6,140 nucleotides of DNA from Deltaproteobacteria bacterium (GTDB taxonomy: Bacteria > Desulfobacterota > Desulfobacteria > Desulfobacterales > ETH-SRB1): NCBI GenBank assembly GCA_030627405.1, contig DAOUSD010000118.1, forward strand, positions 1 to 6,140, in the 5' to 3' direction. Positions 1 to 5,934 of the stretch are shown here, one piece after another (within the stretch, counting starts at the first letter, position 1; every line of letters starts with the position of its first letter). A program made the position numbers and the translations under genes. The notes under the pieces were generated by a model. It was not told the origin of the DNA and did no database searches. It saw nothing but the letters and a program-made list of their open reading frames with translations.

Positions 1-31
1 AAAGAATAATTTATAAAATATAAATGCAGGA

Positions 32-101
32 TTCGGGGCTTAGGGATTGGGGAATGAGGAGTCTGTGACACTAATCCCTGACCCCCGAAAACCCTGATCC
101 C
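32..101. repeat. G/C-run inverted repeat with G-quadruplex potential
   Basis: Two 17-nt arms, 32-48 and 73-89, are inverted copies matching at 15 of 17 positions (TTCGGGGCTTAGGGATT against TTCGGGGGTCAGGGATT on the other strand), separated by 24 nt. The right side carries four C-runs (76-78, 82-86, 92-94, 99-101) with 3-, 5- and 4-nt spacers, so the minus strand has four G-runs fitting the usual G-quadruplex pattern. It begins only a few bases past the stop codon of the minus-strand potassium channel gene, so it would be in that transcript's 3' end and could form either a hairpin or a quadruplex. The distal side (1-30) is A/T-rich. A terminator role is possible, but there is no clean T-tract right after the stem. 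It may also be a degenerate dispersed intergenic repeat. Confidence 0.5.
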
Positions 102-107
102 TGCTCT

Positions 108-1106
108 CTATGGATTCAATATGTCTTCCAGCTTCCTTAGATTCGCTTCTTCGCCTACCGCTATGACGGTATCTCCAGCTTTGATCACCGTTTCAAACGA
201 AGGATTAAACAACATGCTGTCATCCGGCTTCTTTATTGCAATTATTATAAGATTAAACCGCTGCCTGATACCTGAATCTTTCAACATAACGTTTGACAGT
301 GCGGAAGAAGGACTTACGGGTATCTCCTCCATCTGAATATCTTTACGCGAGTAAGTAAAAGCAAGGTCAAGAAAGTTTGTCACCGTAGGACGAAGTATTC
401 TCTGAGCCATACTTATACCACCCATTTCATATGGGGATTCAACATTATTTGCCCCGGCTGCCCGTAATTTCGACTTTGATTCGGCCCGGCACGCGCGTGC
501 AACTATATGAATATCAGGGTTAAGCTGTCTTGCCGTCAAAACAAGAAACACATTGTCCGCATCAGTAGCTAAAACAGCAACAAGTCCTTTTGCCCGCTTT
601 ATTCCAGCCTTAATAAGATTTGTCTCATCCGATACATCCCCGCATACATGAAGAACTTTATCTTCATCCATTACCGGAATCAGCTCTTTGTCTTTCTCTA
701 TAACAACCAGGCCAAGCGGCTTTCTTTGCAAATTTTTGCAGAGGATCCTTCCGATGCGCCCATATCCGCAGATAATATAATGGTCATTTAATCGATCAAT
801 TTTTTTATCCAATCTCCTTCTCCCCAATATGGTTCTCATTCTTCCTTCAACCATAAATTGTACCACTACACCCGCCAGATACACAAAGTAACCAACTCCA
901 AAGAAGATAAGTAAAACGGTAAATAATTGTCCTGTCTTACTAATTTCATGGACCTCGTTGTATCCAACCGTGCCCATCGTAATTACAGTCATATAGAAAG
1001 CATCTAAAATGTCCCAGCCTTCTATAGCCATGTAGCCGGCCGTACCAAAGCTAATAATAAGGAGAGTTAATACAAAAGATACTATTAGATGTTTTTCGCT
1101 CCTCAT
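108..1106 (-). CDS. Two-TM potassium channel with RCK (TrkA-N/TrkA-C) domains
   Basis: This 332-aa inner-membrane protein should conduct K+ under control of a cytoplasmic ligand-sensing region. Residues about 7-28 form the first membrane helix, 33-52 the pore loop with selectivity filter TVGYNE (46-51), and 57-86 the second helix. A basic linker (RRRLDKK) leads into a Rossmann-type TrkA-N domain with the dinucleotide-type glycine motif GYGRIG (114-119) and an acidic residue at the end of beta 2 (VVIEKD, E137). Residues about 250-332 fit a TrkA-C domain ending in the typical AGDTVIAVG stretch. The ATG is supported by CAGGA (1114-1118) 7 nt upstream on the minus strand. Length and order match the MthK/Kch-like family. 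It appears to be a single-gene unit, divergent from pcm. Channel function is family knowledge; the ligand (nucleotide or divalent cation) cannot be read from sequence. Confidence 0.93.
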   Translation of the reverse strand: MRSEKHLIVSFVLTLLIISFGTAGYMAIEGWDILDAFYMTVITMGTVGYNEVHEISKTGQLFTVLLIFFGVGYFVYLAGVVVQFMVEGRMRTILGRRRLDKKIDRLNDHYIICGYGRIGRILCKNLQRKPLGLVVIEKDKELIPVMDEDKVLHVCGDVSDETNLIKAGIKRAKGLVAVLATDADNVFLVLTARQLNPDIHIVARACRAESKSKLRAAGANNVESPYEMGGISMAQRILRPTVTNFLDLAFTYSRKDIQMEEIPVSPSSALSNVMLKDSGIRQRFNLIIIAIKKPDDSMLFNPSFETVIKAGDTVIAVGEEANLRKLEDILNP

Positions 1107-1161
1107 AAATTTGTCCTGAGATAAAAAATAAAAGAATTATTTTGTTTTTTGTTTTTTTTTG

Positions 1162-1190
1162 CATATAATACACGCATTCGCTATAGACAA
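1162..1190 (-). promoter_or_regulatory. Possible promoter of the K+ channel gene
   Basis: On the minus strand TTGTCT (1185-1190) and TATATG (1162-1167) are separated by 17 nt, each matching 4 of 6 consensus bases. Transcription from here would give a roughly 50-nt leader that is strikingly A-rich (complement of the T-tracts at 1141-1160) before the CAGGA ribosome-binding site. The match is moderate. TATAAT also reads on the plus strand at 1164-1169, so the same box could serve the pcm side, although its plus-strand -35 is poor. Confidence 0.3.
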
Positions 1191-1253
1191 GAACAGATCT
1201 TCAGCGTATAAATTCTTGACGCAAACCCTTTGATTCGATAGCTAAAATTAATT

Positions 1254-1913
1254 ATGCCGGCAAATTCTTTAAAATACGAGCGCATGCGCGAACAAATGGT
1301 TGAAAAACAGATCGCAGCGCGCGGAATAACAGATACTTACGTCCTTGCGGCCATGCGCAAAATTCCAAGGCATCTTTTTGTAAGCGAAGCCCTAATGGAT
1401 CAAGCTTATGGTGATTTCCCCCTGCCCATAGGCGAACAGCAAACCATCTCGCAACCATTTATCGTTGCTGAAATGACACAGGCGCTGCAACTAAATAAGG
1501 ATGACAGGGTGCTTGAAATTGGAACAGGGTCAGGATATCAGGCAGCAATCCTCGCTGAAATTGTATTCCGTGTATACACAATAGAAAGAATTCACTCCAT
1601 TTTTGTTAAAACGCGCAGGCTTTTTGATAAACTTCGCTATCACAATATTGTTACCAAATATTCCGACGGCACCTCGGGATGGATTGATGAAAGTCCTTTT
1701 GATGCTATTATTGTTACAGCCGGCGCTCCGGAAATCCCCAAAGTATTGGTTGACCAGCTATCCGTTGGCGGGCGCATGGTTTTACCGGTAGGAGATCAAT
1801 ATTCCCAGGATTTAATCAGGCTTTACAAGGATGATGAGGGTATTCACAAAACAAGCCTGGGCGGATGCAGATTTGTCAAGCTTGTTGGTGAGCATGGATG
1901 GAGGGATCAATAA
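1254..1913 (+). CDS. pcm: Protein-L-isoaspartate O-methyltransferase
   Basis: This 219-aa cytosolic enzyme transfers a methyl group from S-adenosylmethionine to L-isoaspartyl residues of age-damaged proteins, starting their repair. The family signatures are all present: the N-terminal MVEKQIAARGI block (15-25), PRHLFV (38-43), the substrate-site motif TISQPFIVAEMT (64-75), the SAM-binding motif I VLEIGTGSGYQAA (86-98), the acidic YTIER after it (108-112), and FDAIIVTAGAPEIP (149-162) with GGRMVLPVG (172-180). Length is typical. No convincing ribosome-binding site precedes ATG 1254; ATG 1284 (residue 11) is a possible alternative start that keeps the conserved core. Its TAA directly abuts the ATG of the next gene, so the two are very probably one transcript. 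A pcm-yqaA pairing is in keeping with deltaproteobacterial gene order. Identification is secure; only the start is uncertain. Confidence 0.95.
   Translation: MPANSLKYERMREQMVEKQIAARGITDTYVLAAMRKIPRHLFVSEALMDQAYGDFPLPIGEQQTISQPFIVAEMTQALQLNKDDRVLEIGTGSGYQAAILAEIVFRVYTIERIHSIFVKTRRLFDKLRYHNIVTKYSDGTSGWIDESPFDAIIVTAGAPEIPKVLVDQLSVGGRMVLPVGDQYSQDLIRLYKDDEGIHKTSLGGCRFVKLVGEHGWRDQ
1900..1905 (+). promoter_or_regulatory. Ribosome-binding site for the YqaA-like gene
   Basis: GGAGGG lies within the last codons of pcm, 8 nt before ATG 1914. It fixes the start of the downstream gene and, with the abutting TAA/ATG, points to translational coupling of the pair. Confidence 0.75.
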
Positions 1914-2495
1914 ATGCTTCGACGCCTTTATTCCTGGGTTCTCCATTGGGCGGAAACCCCCTATGGATCATGGGCATTGTTTCTGCTCGCGCTCAGCGAA
2001 TCTTCCTTCTTTCCCGTACCCCCTGATGTTTTGCTAATAGCTTTAGCCGTATCAATACCAAAAAAGTCATTTAAATATGCTCTGATTTGTACTGCGGGAT
2101 CCTTGATAGGCGGCTGTTTAGGCTATTTGATCGGATGGCAGTTTATGGTTACTGTGGGCGAAAAGATCATCCAGTTTTACGGCCTGACCCACAAAATGCA
2201 ATACATCAAAGATCTCTATATGCAATACGATGCCTGGGCTATCGGCATCGCAGGGTTTACACCAATTCCCTATAAAGTATTCACAATATCCGCCGGGGCG
2301 TTTGATATAAATTTTACAGTTTTTGTAATTACATCAGCTATTTCAAGAGCAGCACGTTTTTTTCTGGTGGCATGGCTTATCTATCTTTTCGGCCCCAAGA
2401 TTAAAACCCTTATAGACAAGTATTTCAATATACTTGCCATTACATTTGTGGTGTTGCTTATTGCCGGATTCGTAATAATAAAAACCTTCTTTTAA
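1914..2495 (+). CDS. YqaA-like VTT-domain (SNARE-associated/DedA-related) membrane protein
   Basis: This 193-aa polytopic inner-membrane protein belongs to the YqaA branch of the DedA/VTT superfamily. Hydrophobic segments lie at about 19-46, 55-78, 108-131, 133-160 and 171-191. The diagnostic elements are the first-helix motif SESSFFPVPPDVLL (28-41), a glycine-rich second helix (GSLIGGCLGYLIGW, 62-75), the re-entrant-loop motif GFTPIPYKVFTISAGAF (114-130), and SRAARFF (144-150) with its conserved arginines. DedA-superfamily members are linked to lipid flipping or membrane homeostasis, but the specific role of the YqaA branch is not established, so I assign no substrate. It starts immediately after the pcm stop codon with a strong Shine-Dalgarno inside pcm. 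It ends 15 bp before the convergent metallopeptidase gene, with no clear terminator in the gap. Confidence 0.9.
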   Translation: MLRRLYSWVLHWAETPYGSWALFLLALSESSFFPVPPDVLLIALAVSIPKKSFKYALICTAGSLIGGCLGYLIGWQFMVTVGEKIIQFYGLTHKMQYIKDLYMQYDAWAIGIAGFTPIPYKVFTISAGAFDINFTVFVITSAISRAARFFLVAWLIYLFGPKIKTLIDKYFNILAITFVVLLIAGFVIIKTFF

Positions 2496-2510
2496 ATTGA
2501 GAACCACTTC

Positions 2511-3140
2511 TTATATTAACAACACGTTATATTTATTAAGTTCTTTATTCAATTTCTTCGCATCTAAAACCAACTTGTCCAGTTCATCCCAAAACCGCTT
2601 GCTGTGGTCCTTTATTAGGGTATGAAGCAATTCGTGCAGGATGGTATAATCTATCAATTCATCTGGGAGTCTTACCAGATTGACGTTCAGATTAATGTTG
2701 TTTTTTTCTGAACAGCTGCCCCATCTGGTTTTCTGGCTTTTCACAAAAACCTTGTTATAGGTCAAACCGTGTTTTTCAGATAGTTCATTAAGCCGTTTGA
2801 CCAAGCGTTTTCTTACTTTTTTCCGGTCGATATGATTGTTTTTTTTAAGTTCCGTAGCTTCCTGCTCAAACAACTTCATCTGATCCAGATGTTTCTTTAT
2901 CCAGCCGGCCTTTGATTGAGCCACTTTTTCTGCCTTGTCAAATGATACGCTGCAGGGCACAGCAACTCTCACACCTTTGAACGGTCTAACCGAAAGGCTG
3001 ATATGTTTAGCACGGCTACTACGTTCCAAAAAGATTTCGCCCACACCCTTTATTTCAAATTTTCTGGATTTCATGGCTTCCTGCTTGATGGCTTCATTAA
3101 CACTGCCGGTTAGTTTTTTCAACCACGTTTTACCCGTCAC
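2511..3140 (-). CDS. YgjP-like zinc metallopeptidase (DUF45/M48-type)
   Basis: This 209-aa predicted cytosolic protein carries the YgjP/DUF45 zinc site: HELLH at 169-173 (two His ligands and the catalytic Glu) and a third histidine at 179 in KDHSKRFW, just before the C-terminal helix. The other family marker, TRWGSCS (138-144), precedes it, and the N-terminal half has the usual beta-rich block (RAKHISLSVRPFKGVRVAVP). A Lys/Arg-rich, probably helical middle (about 70-125) links the two. The start is ambiguous. The longest form begins at GTG 3138-3140, whereas ATG 3072-3074 (residue 23) has CAGGA 4 nt upstream and begins right before the conserved block, so a 187-aa product is quite possible. 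It converges on yqaA and diverges from the phosphoesterase. Fold and zinc site are confident; the physiological substrate is unknown. Confidence 0.88.
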   Translation of the reverse strand: MTGKTWLKKLTGSVNEAIKQEAMKSRKFEIKGVGEIFLERSSRAKHISLSVRPFKGVRVAVPCSVSFDKAEKVAQSKAGWIKKHLDQMKLFEQEATELKKNNHIDRKKVRKRLVKRLNELSEKHGLTYNKVFVKSQKTRWGSCSEKNNINLNVNLVRLPDELIDYTILHELLHTLIKDHSKRFWDELDKLVLDAKKLNKELNKYNVLLI

Positions 3141-3265
3141 CCCTTTTCCATTAACAGCTTGATTCTTTATATTTTTTTGTTATGTTGTGCGGACAGGTCA
3201 AGCTTTTACGCTCAACTGAACAAAAGACAAAACGCTATTCATTAGGCACTCAGGAACTACTTGTA

Positions 3266-3748
3266 ATGTCAATAAAATCACAAAGCTCTGATGACTATCT
3301 CGTTGGTGTCATCTCGGACACACACGGTCTCTTGAGACCTGAGGCAATCAAAGTTCTCGAAGGTACCGACTTGATTATTCATGCGGGCGACATCGGTAAG
3401 CATGAGGTACTTGAAACTTTGCGAGCGGTTAGTCCGGTGCATGCTGTGCGAGGAAACATGGACGTGGGCGGATGGGCACTCTACCTCCCTGAAACAGAGG
3501 TTGTCGAGATCGGAAAATTCTTGCTCTACGTGCTTCATAATGCACATGAACTGGACATAGATCCCGCTGCAGCAGGCTTTAGCGCAGTTATATGTGGTCA
3601 TACCCACCTGGCATCTATAGACAGGAAAAGCAATGTGCTTTTTTTGAACCCGGGCACGGCGGGGCCGTTTAGAGCGCCAATCACAGTTGCTCTGCTTCAT
3701 CTACGGGGAGATTCTTTGGACGCGGAATTGATCGAGCTTAATCTATAG
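3266..3748 (+). CDS. YfcE/MJ0936-family metallophosphoesterase
   Basis: This 160-aa cytosolic calcineurin-like phosphoesterase would hydrolyse phosphodiester bonds with a two-metal centre. The motifs in order are ISDTHG (D18, H20), HAGDIG (D42), RGNMD (N64), LHNAHE (H91, in place of the more usual THGH or LHD), and GHTH (H112, H114), followed by NPGTAG (128-133), which is common to this family. I chose ATG 3266 because CAGGA sits at 3251-3255 and the product has the family's normal length. An upstream in-frame ATG at 3182 would add 28 residues of no family resemblance and has no ribosome-binding site. The stop codon TAG lies within the left arm of the inverted-repeat element, three bases in from its outer edge. 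The gene appears monocistronic. The substrate (for example a cyclic nucleotide) cannot be inferred. Confidence 0.92.
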   Translation: MSIKSQSSDDYLVGVISDTHGLLRPEAIKVLEGTDLIIHAGDIGKHEVLETLRAVSPVHAVRGNMDVGGWALYLPETEVVEIGKFLLYVLHNAHELDIDPAAAGFSAVICGHTHLASIDRKSNVLFLNPGTAGPFRAPITVALLHLRGDSLDAELIELNL

Positions 3749-3850
3749 ACTTTCAGATAAATAATTTCACTGTGTTATCAGTCGTCGTGGTATAACTGAT
3801 ACGCCCTCCTCCTTCCGGCCTTGTGAAATGAATTATCTGAAAGTCTATAG
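3743..3850. mobile_element. MITE-like 108-bp element with 28-bp terminal inverted repeats
   Basis: Arms 3743-3770 and 3823-3850 are inverted copies matching at 26 of 28 bases; the outer 18 bases (CTATAGACTTTCAGATAA) match perfectly. The 52-bp centre contains a second stem, TATCAGT (3776-3782) with ACTGATA (3795-3801), and no coding capacity. The outermost bases include TA dinucleotides at symmetric positions (3744-3745 and 3848-3849), compatible with the TA target duplication of IS630/Tc1-type transposons, but the ends are themselves palindromic (CTATAG), so the exact boundary is not resolvable. The left end overlaps the last codon and stop of the phosphoesterase gene. No T-tract follows either arm, so a plain intrinsic terminator is less likely. 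A long transcript hairpin protecting the mRNA 3' end is an alternative reading. Confidence 0.6.
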
Positions 3851-3876
3851 TACCTGAATCGTGCAAAATTCAGGTA
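3851..3876. repeat. Perfect 9-bp hairpin next to the MITE-like element
   Basis: TACCTGAAT (3851-3859) and ATTCAGGTA (3868-3876) are exact reverse complements around an 8-nt loop. The hairpin lies directly against the right end of the 108-bp element and four bases from the stop codon of the convergent hydrophobic-protein gene. It could be a shared transcription terminator for the two converging genes, but neither strand shows a proper T-run after it. Confidence 0.4.
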
Positions 3877-3880
3877 TTAA

Positions 3881-4309
3881 TCAAGGGTGTTCCGTATCAT
3901 TCCCCGAATGTTCTTTTTCCGTTGTTTGATTTTTGATTAATTTCATGAAAGTTGATACTGAAACAAAGCAAGCCGAGAAAATTGATGATGCAAGCAGACT
4001 GTTCAATAACAACAGAAGTTCAACTTGAACCCAAATTGGAATACCTTTGGCGGACAATTTGAGAAAGGAGTAAAGCGTTGGCGCCACCTTGGCTAAAATA
4101 CCCAATGGAAATGCGATAACGCCCATAAGCAGGTAAGCAAGATGATTAATCACATAAAATTCCGACAAAAGTGGCGATTGAGTGCCTGATAGTCGAGTTG
4201 AGATGCAAAACGGAGTTAGAATGCTTGAGAGAAGAAAATGAAAGGCGGCAATAGTTATCGCCATTTTCAAAAATCGTTTAAGGAAATTTTTCATTTTGTT
4301 TACGCTCAT
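3881..4309 (-). CDS. Small hypothetical membrane protein
   Basis: I do not recognise this 142-aa protein. It begins with a basic stretch (KMKNFLKRFLK) followed by hydrophobic segments at about 14-35, 53-78 and 96-124, the middle one with several glycines and prolines, and ends in a short hydrophilic, charged tail (TEKEHSGNDTEHP). The pattern suggests three transmembrane helices in the inner membrane; an N-terminal signal anchor is the alternative for the first. A promoter-like sequence lies upstream, but no Shine-Dalgarno precedes ATG 4309 or the in-frame ATG at residue 6. It appears to be a single gene, divergent from the mini-gene/orphan pair and convergent with the phosphoesterase across the MITE-like element. 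Coding status rests on length, a sensible membrane topology and the promoter; no function is proposed. Confidence 0.65.
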   Translation of the reverse strand: MSVNKMKNFLKRFLKMAITIAAFHFLLSSILTPFCISTRLSGTQSPLLSEFYVINHLAYLLMGVIAFPLGILAKVAPTLYSFLKLSAKGIPIWVQVELLLLLNSLLASSIFSACFVSVSTFMKLIKNQTTEKEHSGNDTEHP

Positions 4310-4333
4310 GGGGTTTAAAAATACTTGTAAAAT

Positions 4334-4362
4334 AGTGTAATATATAACCTCTAATGGGTCAA
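4334..4362 (-). promoter_or_regulatory. Predicted promoter of the small membrane-protein gene
   Basis: On the minus strand TTGACC (4357-4362, 5 of 6) is followed after exactly 17 nt by TACACT (4334-4339, 4 of 6). The predicted start near 4327 leaves a leader of under 20 nt without a Shine-Dalgarno before ATG 4309. Confidence 0.45.
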
Positions 4363-4371
4363 CTTAGATTG

Positions 4372-4377
4372 AAAGGA
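4372..4377 (+). promoter_or_regulatory. Ribosome-binding site of the 17-codon mini-gene
   Basis: AAAGGA sits 6 nt before ATG 4384 and is the only good Shine-Dalgarno in this intergenic region. ATG 4437 of the following gene has none, which suggests that ribosomes enter at the mini-gene and reach the second gene by coupling. Confidence 0.5.
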
Positions 4378-4383
4378 ATTTAT

Positions 4384-4437
4384 ATGGCAAGAGACTTAAT
4401 TGTTGAGCTTTTTACGAAGCCATCAGTCATAATGTAA
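4384..4437 (+). CDS. 17-aa mini-gene, possible leader peptide coupled to the next gene
   Basis: The frame ATG 4384 to TAA 4435-4437 encodes MARDLIVELFTKPSVIM. It is preceded by a well-spaced AAAGGA, and its stop overlaps the start of the next gene by one base (TAATG), a classic translational-coupling arrangement. It has no recognisable family. It could be a leader peptide controlling access to the downstream start, a true microprotein, or the remnant 5' end of a longer gene that has decayed. No Trp/His/Leu run of the amino-acid attenuator type is visible. A frame this short can arise by chance; the ribosome-binding site and overlap are what make it worth listing. Confidence 0.4.
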   Translation: MARDLIVELFTKPSVIM

Positions 4438-4694
4438 TGAAAATTATAAATATCAGATTATACAGGACTGGTTATACTGGAATCTTTGAAGAAGATGACA
4501 AATATGTATTATTTAATCTTTCTAAAAACGGAAAATTAAAAAAAATAAATGAATATAATAAAGAGGAATATGTTGATTACAATCATTTTGTGGGGATGAT
4601 GAGTAAATTTATACCTTATGGTTCTTTTCTTAAAGAACCGGTTAAAATAGAATCAATAACCATTGAGGACCTTGAAAAAGCGTTATCCTCCTGA
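4437..4694 (+). CDS. A/T-rich orphan protein, 85 aa
   Basis: I do not recognise this protein. It is hydrophilic, rich in Lys, Ile, Asn, Tyr and Glu, with no membrane segment or signal peptide. The alternating pattern at the N-terminus (MKIINIRLYRTGYTGIFEE) suggests beta strands, and the end (IESITIEDLEKAL) suggests a helix. Its base composition is visibly richer in A and T than the housekeeping genes to the left, which may mean it was acquired. ATG 4437 lacks its own Shine-Dalgarno and overlaps the stop of the preceding 17-codon frame. It converges on the DUF4143 ATPase gene with 17 bp between stop codons. Size and context would allow a small toxin, antitoxin or anti-phage accessory protein, but nothing in the sequence shows this. 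Confidence 0.6.
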   Translation: MKIINIRLYRTGYTGIFEEDDKYVLFNLSKNGKLKKINEYNKEEYVDYNHFVGMMSKFIPYGSFLKEPVKIESITIEDLEKALSS

Positions 4695-4711
4695 TTCCAT
4701 GGCAAATTCCA

Positions 4712-5932
4712 TTACGGCAGCAATGATAGCCAGTGATCTGCGCTGATTATCATTATTTTCAAATTATTGTCGGAAACAAGTTTGCAGATTCCGCTTTTAT
4801 TGACAAGCTGAACTGCAGGGATATTGAGAATCTTTTGAAATTTTATCAGACTCTTTGCTGCATGATCATCGGATAATTTGGCTTCAATGAGCAGGAAAGG
4901 GTTGTGATTGTTTGAAAGTAGAAAGTCGACTTCTTTCTTTTCCCTGTTTCTTAGATAATGCAAAGAAAAAATACCGAGCCCGAGATCATTCCAGTTCGAT
5001 ATAGCCCGAAGAAGTTCGAGGGCAACCATGTTTTCAAATTTTGCTGCCTGGGATTCAATTCCGGCATAATCGAAGAGATATAGTTTTTTCTCTTTGGTTA
5101 TGGCTCTGGATATTTTTTGGCTCCACGGAGGTATTCTGAAAACCATAAAAAAGTTCTCAAAAATTTTAATCCAGTTCCTGACGCTGTCAAATGACACATG
5201 AATATCTCTGGCAAGGCTTGCCATTGATAGAGGACCGCCGATCTTGGAAGGCAGCAGAGAAAAAAGTGTCTCCATATTTTCAATGCTGCGAAGCAATATA
5301 AAATCACGGATATCTTCGCGTAAGAGCTGTTTTCTGTACGTGTTTGACCAGATCCGGTAAAATTGATCCGTTCTGTTAAGGTATGGATCCGGGAATCCAC
5401 TGAATCGACTTAATCTATTCCAGACAGGTTGCGTTTCATTTGGGCAGGAACGAACTTCAATGGGATTGGACATGAATTGCTTAAACGGGAGATTATTCCC
5501 TGCAAGCTCAGCAAGGGTAAATGGCCACAGATAAAAAATAAAATATCTTCCGGCTAATGAATCCCCTCCCTTTTGATACATATCCAGCCTGTCGCTACCG
5601 GATACTATAAATTTATAATTGCCGTTGTCCCGGTCATATACACTTTTGAGGTAATTCTTCCAGTTTGAATATTTATGCAGCTCATCAAATATTATAAGCG
5701 GCATAGACTTGTCTTTACGATGAACCTCTTCATAAAAAAACGGGTTTTCGATCAGTTTTCGCTTTTCGTCAAGGATATCCCAGTTAAAATAAAGTGAATT
5801 ATTAAAATCTTCAGCCTGCATCTGCGTAAATGTGGTTTTGCCTGTCTGCCTCGGCCCGGCAATAAAAACCATTTGCTTATGCACAGAAAGCATTTTCCAG
5901 ATATTTTCGTATAATATCCTTTTCCTCTTCAT
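4712..5932 (-). CDS. AAA+ ATPase of the DUF4143 family
   Basis: This 406-aa cytosolic protein has an N-terminal AAA_14-type P-loop domain and a C-terminal DUF4143 region. Walker A is GPRQTGKT (26-33), Walker B is PLIIFDE (78-84), and the sensor-like block FIVSGSDRLDMYQKGGDSLAGRY (108-130, given in part) is typical. A helix-turn-helix-like stretch (SMASLARDIHVSFDSVRNWI, 236-255) precedes the LYLFDYAG segment. The C-terminus has EVDF (335-338) and EAK (350-352), spaced as in a PD-(D/E)XK nuclease-like fold. I chose ATG 5932 over the in-frame TTG at 5968 because the TTG is itself the -35 box of a near-consensus promoter and the family normally begins near MKRK..YE. Such proteins are widespread in accessory regions, with no established cellular role. 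All key residues are present, so the gene looks intact. Confidence 0.88.
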   Translation of the reverse strand: MKRKRILYENIWKMLSVHKQMVFIAGPRQTGKTTFTQMQAEDFNNSLYFNWDILDEKRKLIENPFFYEEVHRKDKSMPLIIFDELHKYSNWKNYLKSVYDRDNGNYKFIVSGSDRLDMYQKGGDSLAGRYFIFYLWPFTLAELAGNNLPFKQFMSNPIEVRSCPNETQPVWNRLSRFSGFPDPYLNRTDQFYRIWSNTYRKQLLREDIRDFILLRSIENMETLFSLLPSKIGGPLSMASLARDIHVSFDSVRNWIKIFENFFMVFRIPPWSQKISRAITKEKKLYLFDYAGIESQAAKFENMVALELLRAISNWNDLGLGIFSLHYLRNREKKEVDFLLSNNHNPFLLIEAKLSDDHAAKSLIKFQKILNIPAVQLVNKSGICKLVSDNNLKIMIISADHWLSLLP

Positions 5933-5934
5933 GT

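Noticed and set aside
1141..1160. Long T-tract as an intrinsic terminator
   Set aside because: No stem precedes it, and it lies between two divergent genes, so there is no transcript to end there on the plus strand.
1181..1188. CTATAGAC, identical to the outer 8 bp of the MITE-like element (also at 3615-3622)
   Set aside because: The match stops after 8 bp at both places, one of them inside a coding sequence; this is chance similarity, not a partial element.
1216..1248. TTGACG plus TAAAAT as a pcm promoter
   Set aside because: The spacing is 21 nt, too long for a normal sigma70 promoter; no better pair was found close to the gene.
1252..1458. Open frame on the minus strand across the 5' part of pcm
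   Set aside because: It lies wholly antisense to a gene with clear family motifs, and its translation shows no domain-like pattern.
3182..3265. N-terminal extension of the phosphoesterase from ATG 3182
   Set aside because: It has no Shine-Dalgarno and no family resemblance, and would make the protein longer than usual; ATG 3266 has CAGGA upstream.
3278..3700. 140-codon open frame on the minus strand across the phosphoesterase
   Set aside because: It is antisense to a well-supported metallophosphoesterase; the Cys/His/Arg-rich translation is typical of a shadow frame.
5098..5400. 100-codon open frame on the minus strand within the ATPase gene
   Set aside because: It is in another frame of the same strand inside an intact DUF4143 gene, with no ribosome-binding site or recognisable motif.
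4712..5932. DUF4143 ATPase plus neighbours as a defined anti-phage system
   Set aside because: No recognised defence partner, nuclease, methylase or toxin is present, and the orphan gene is convergent, so no operon links them.
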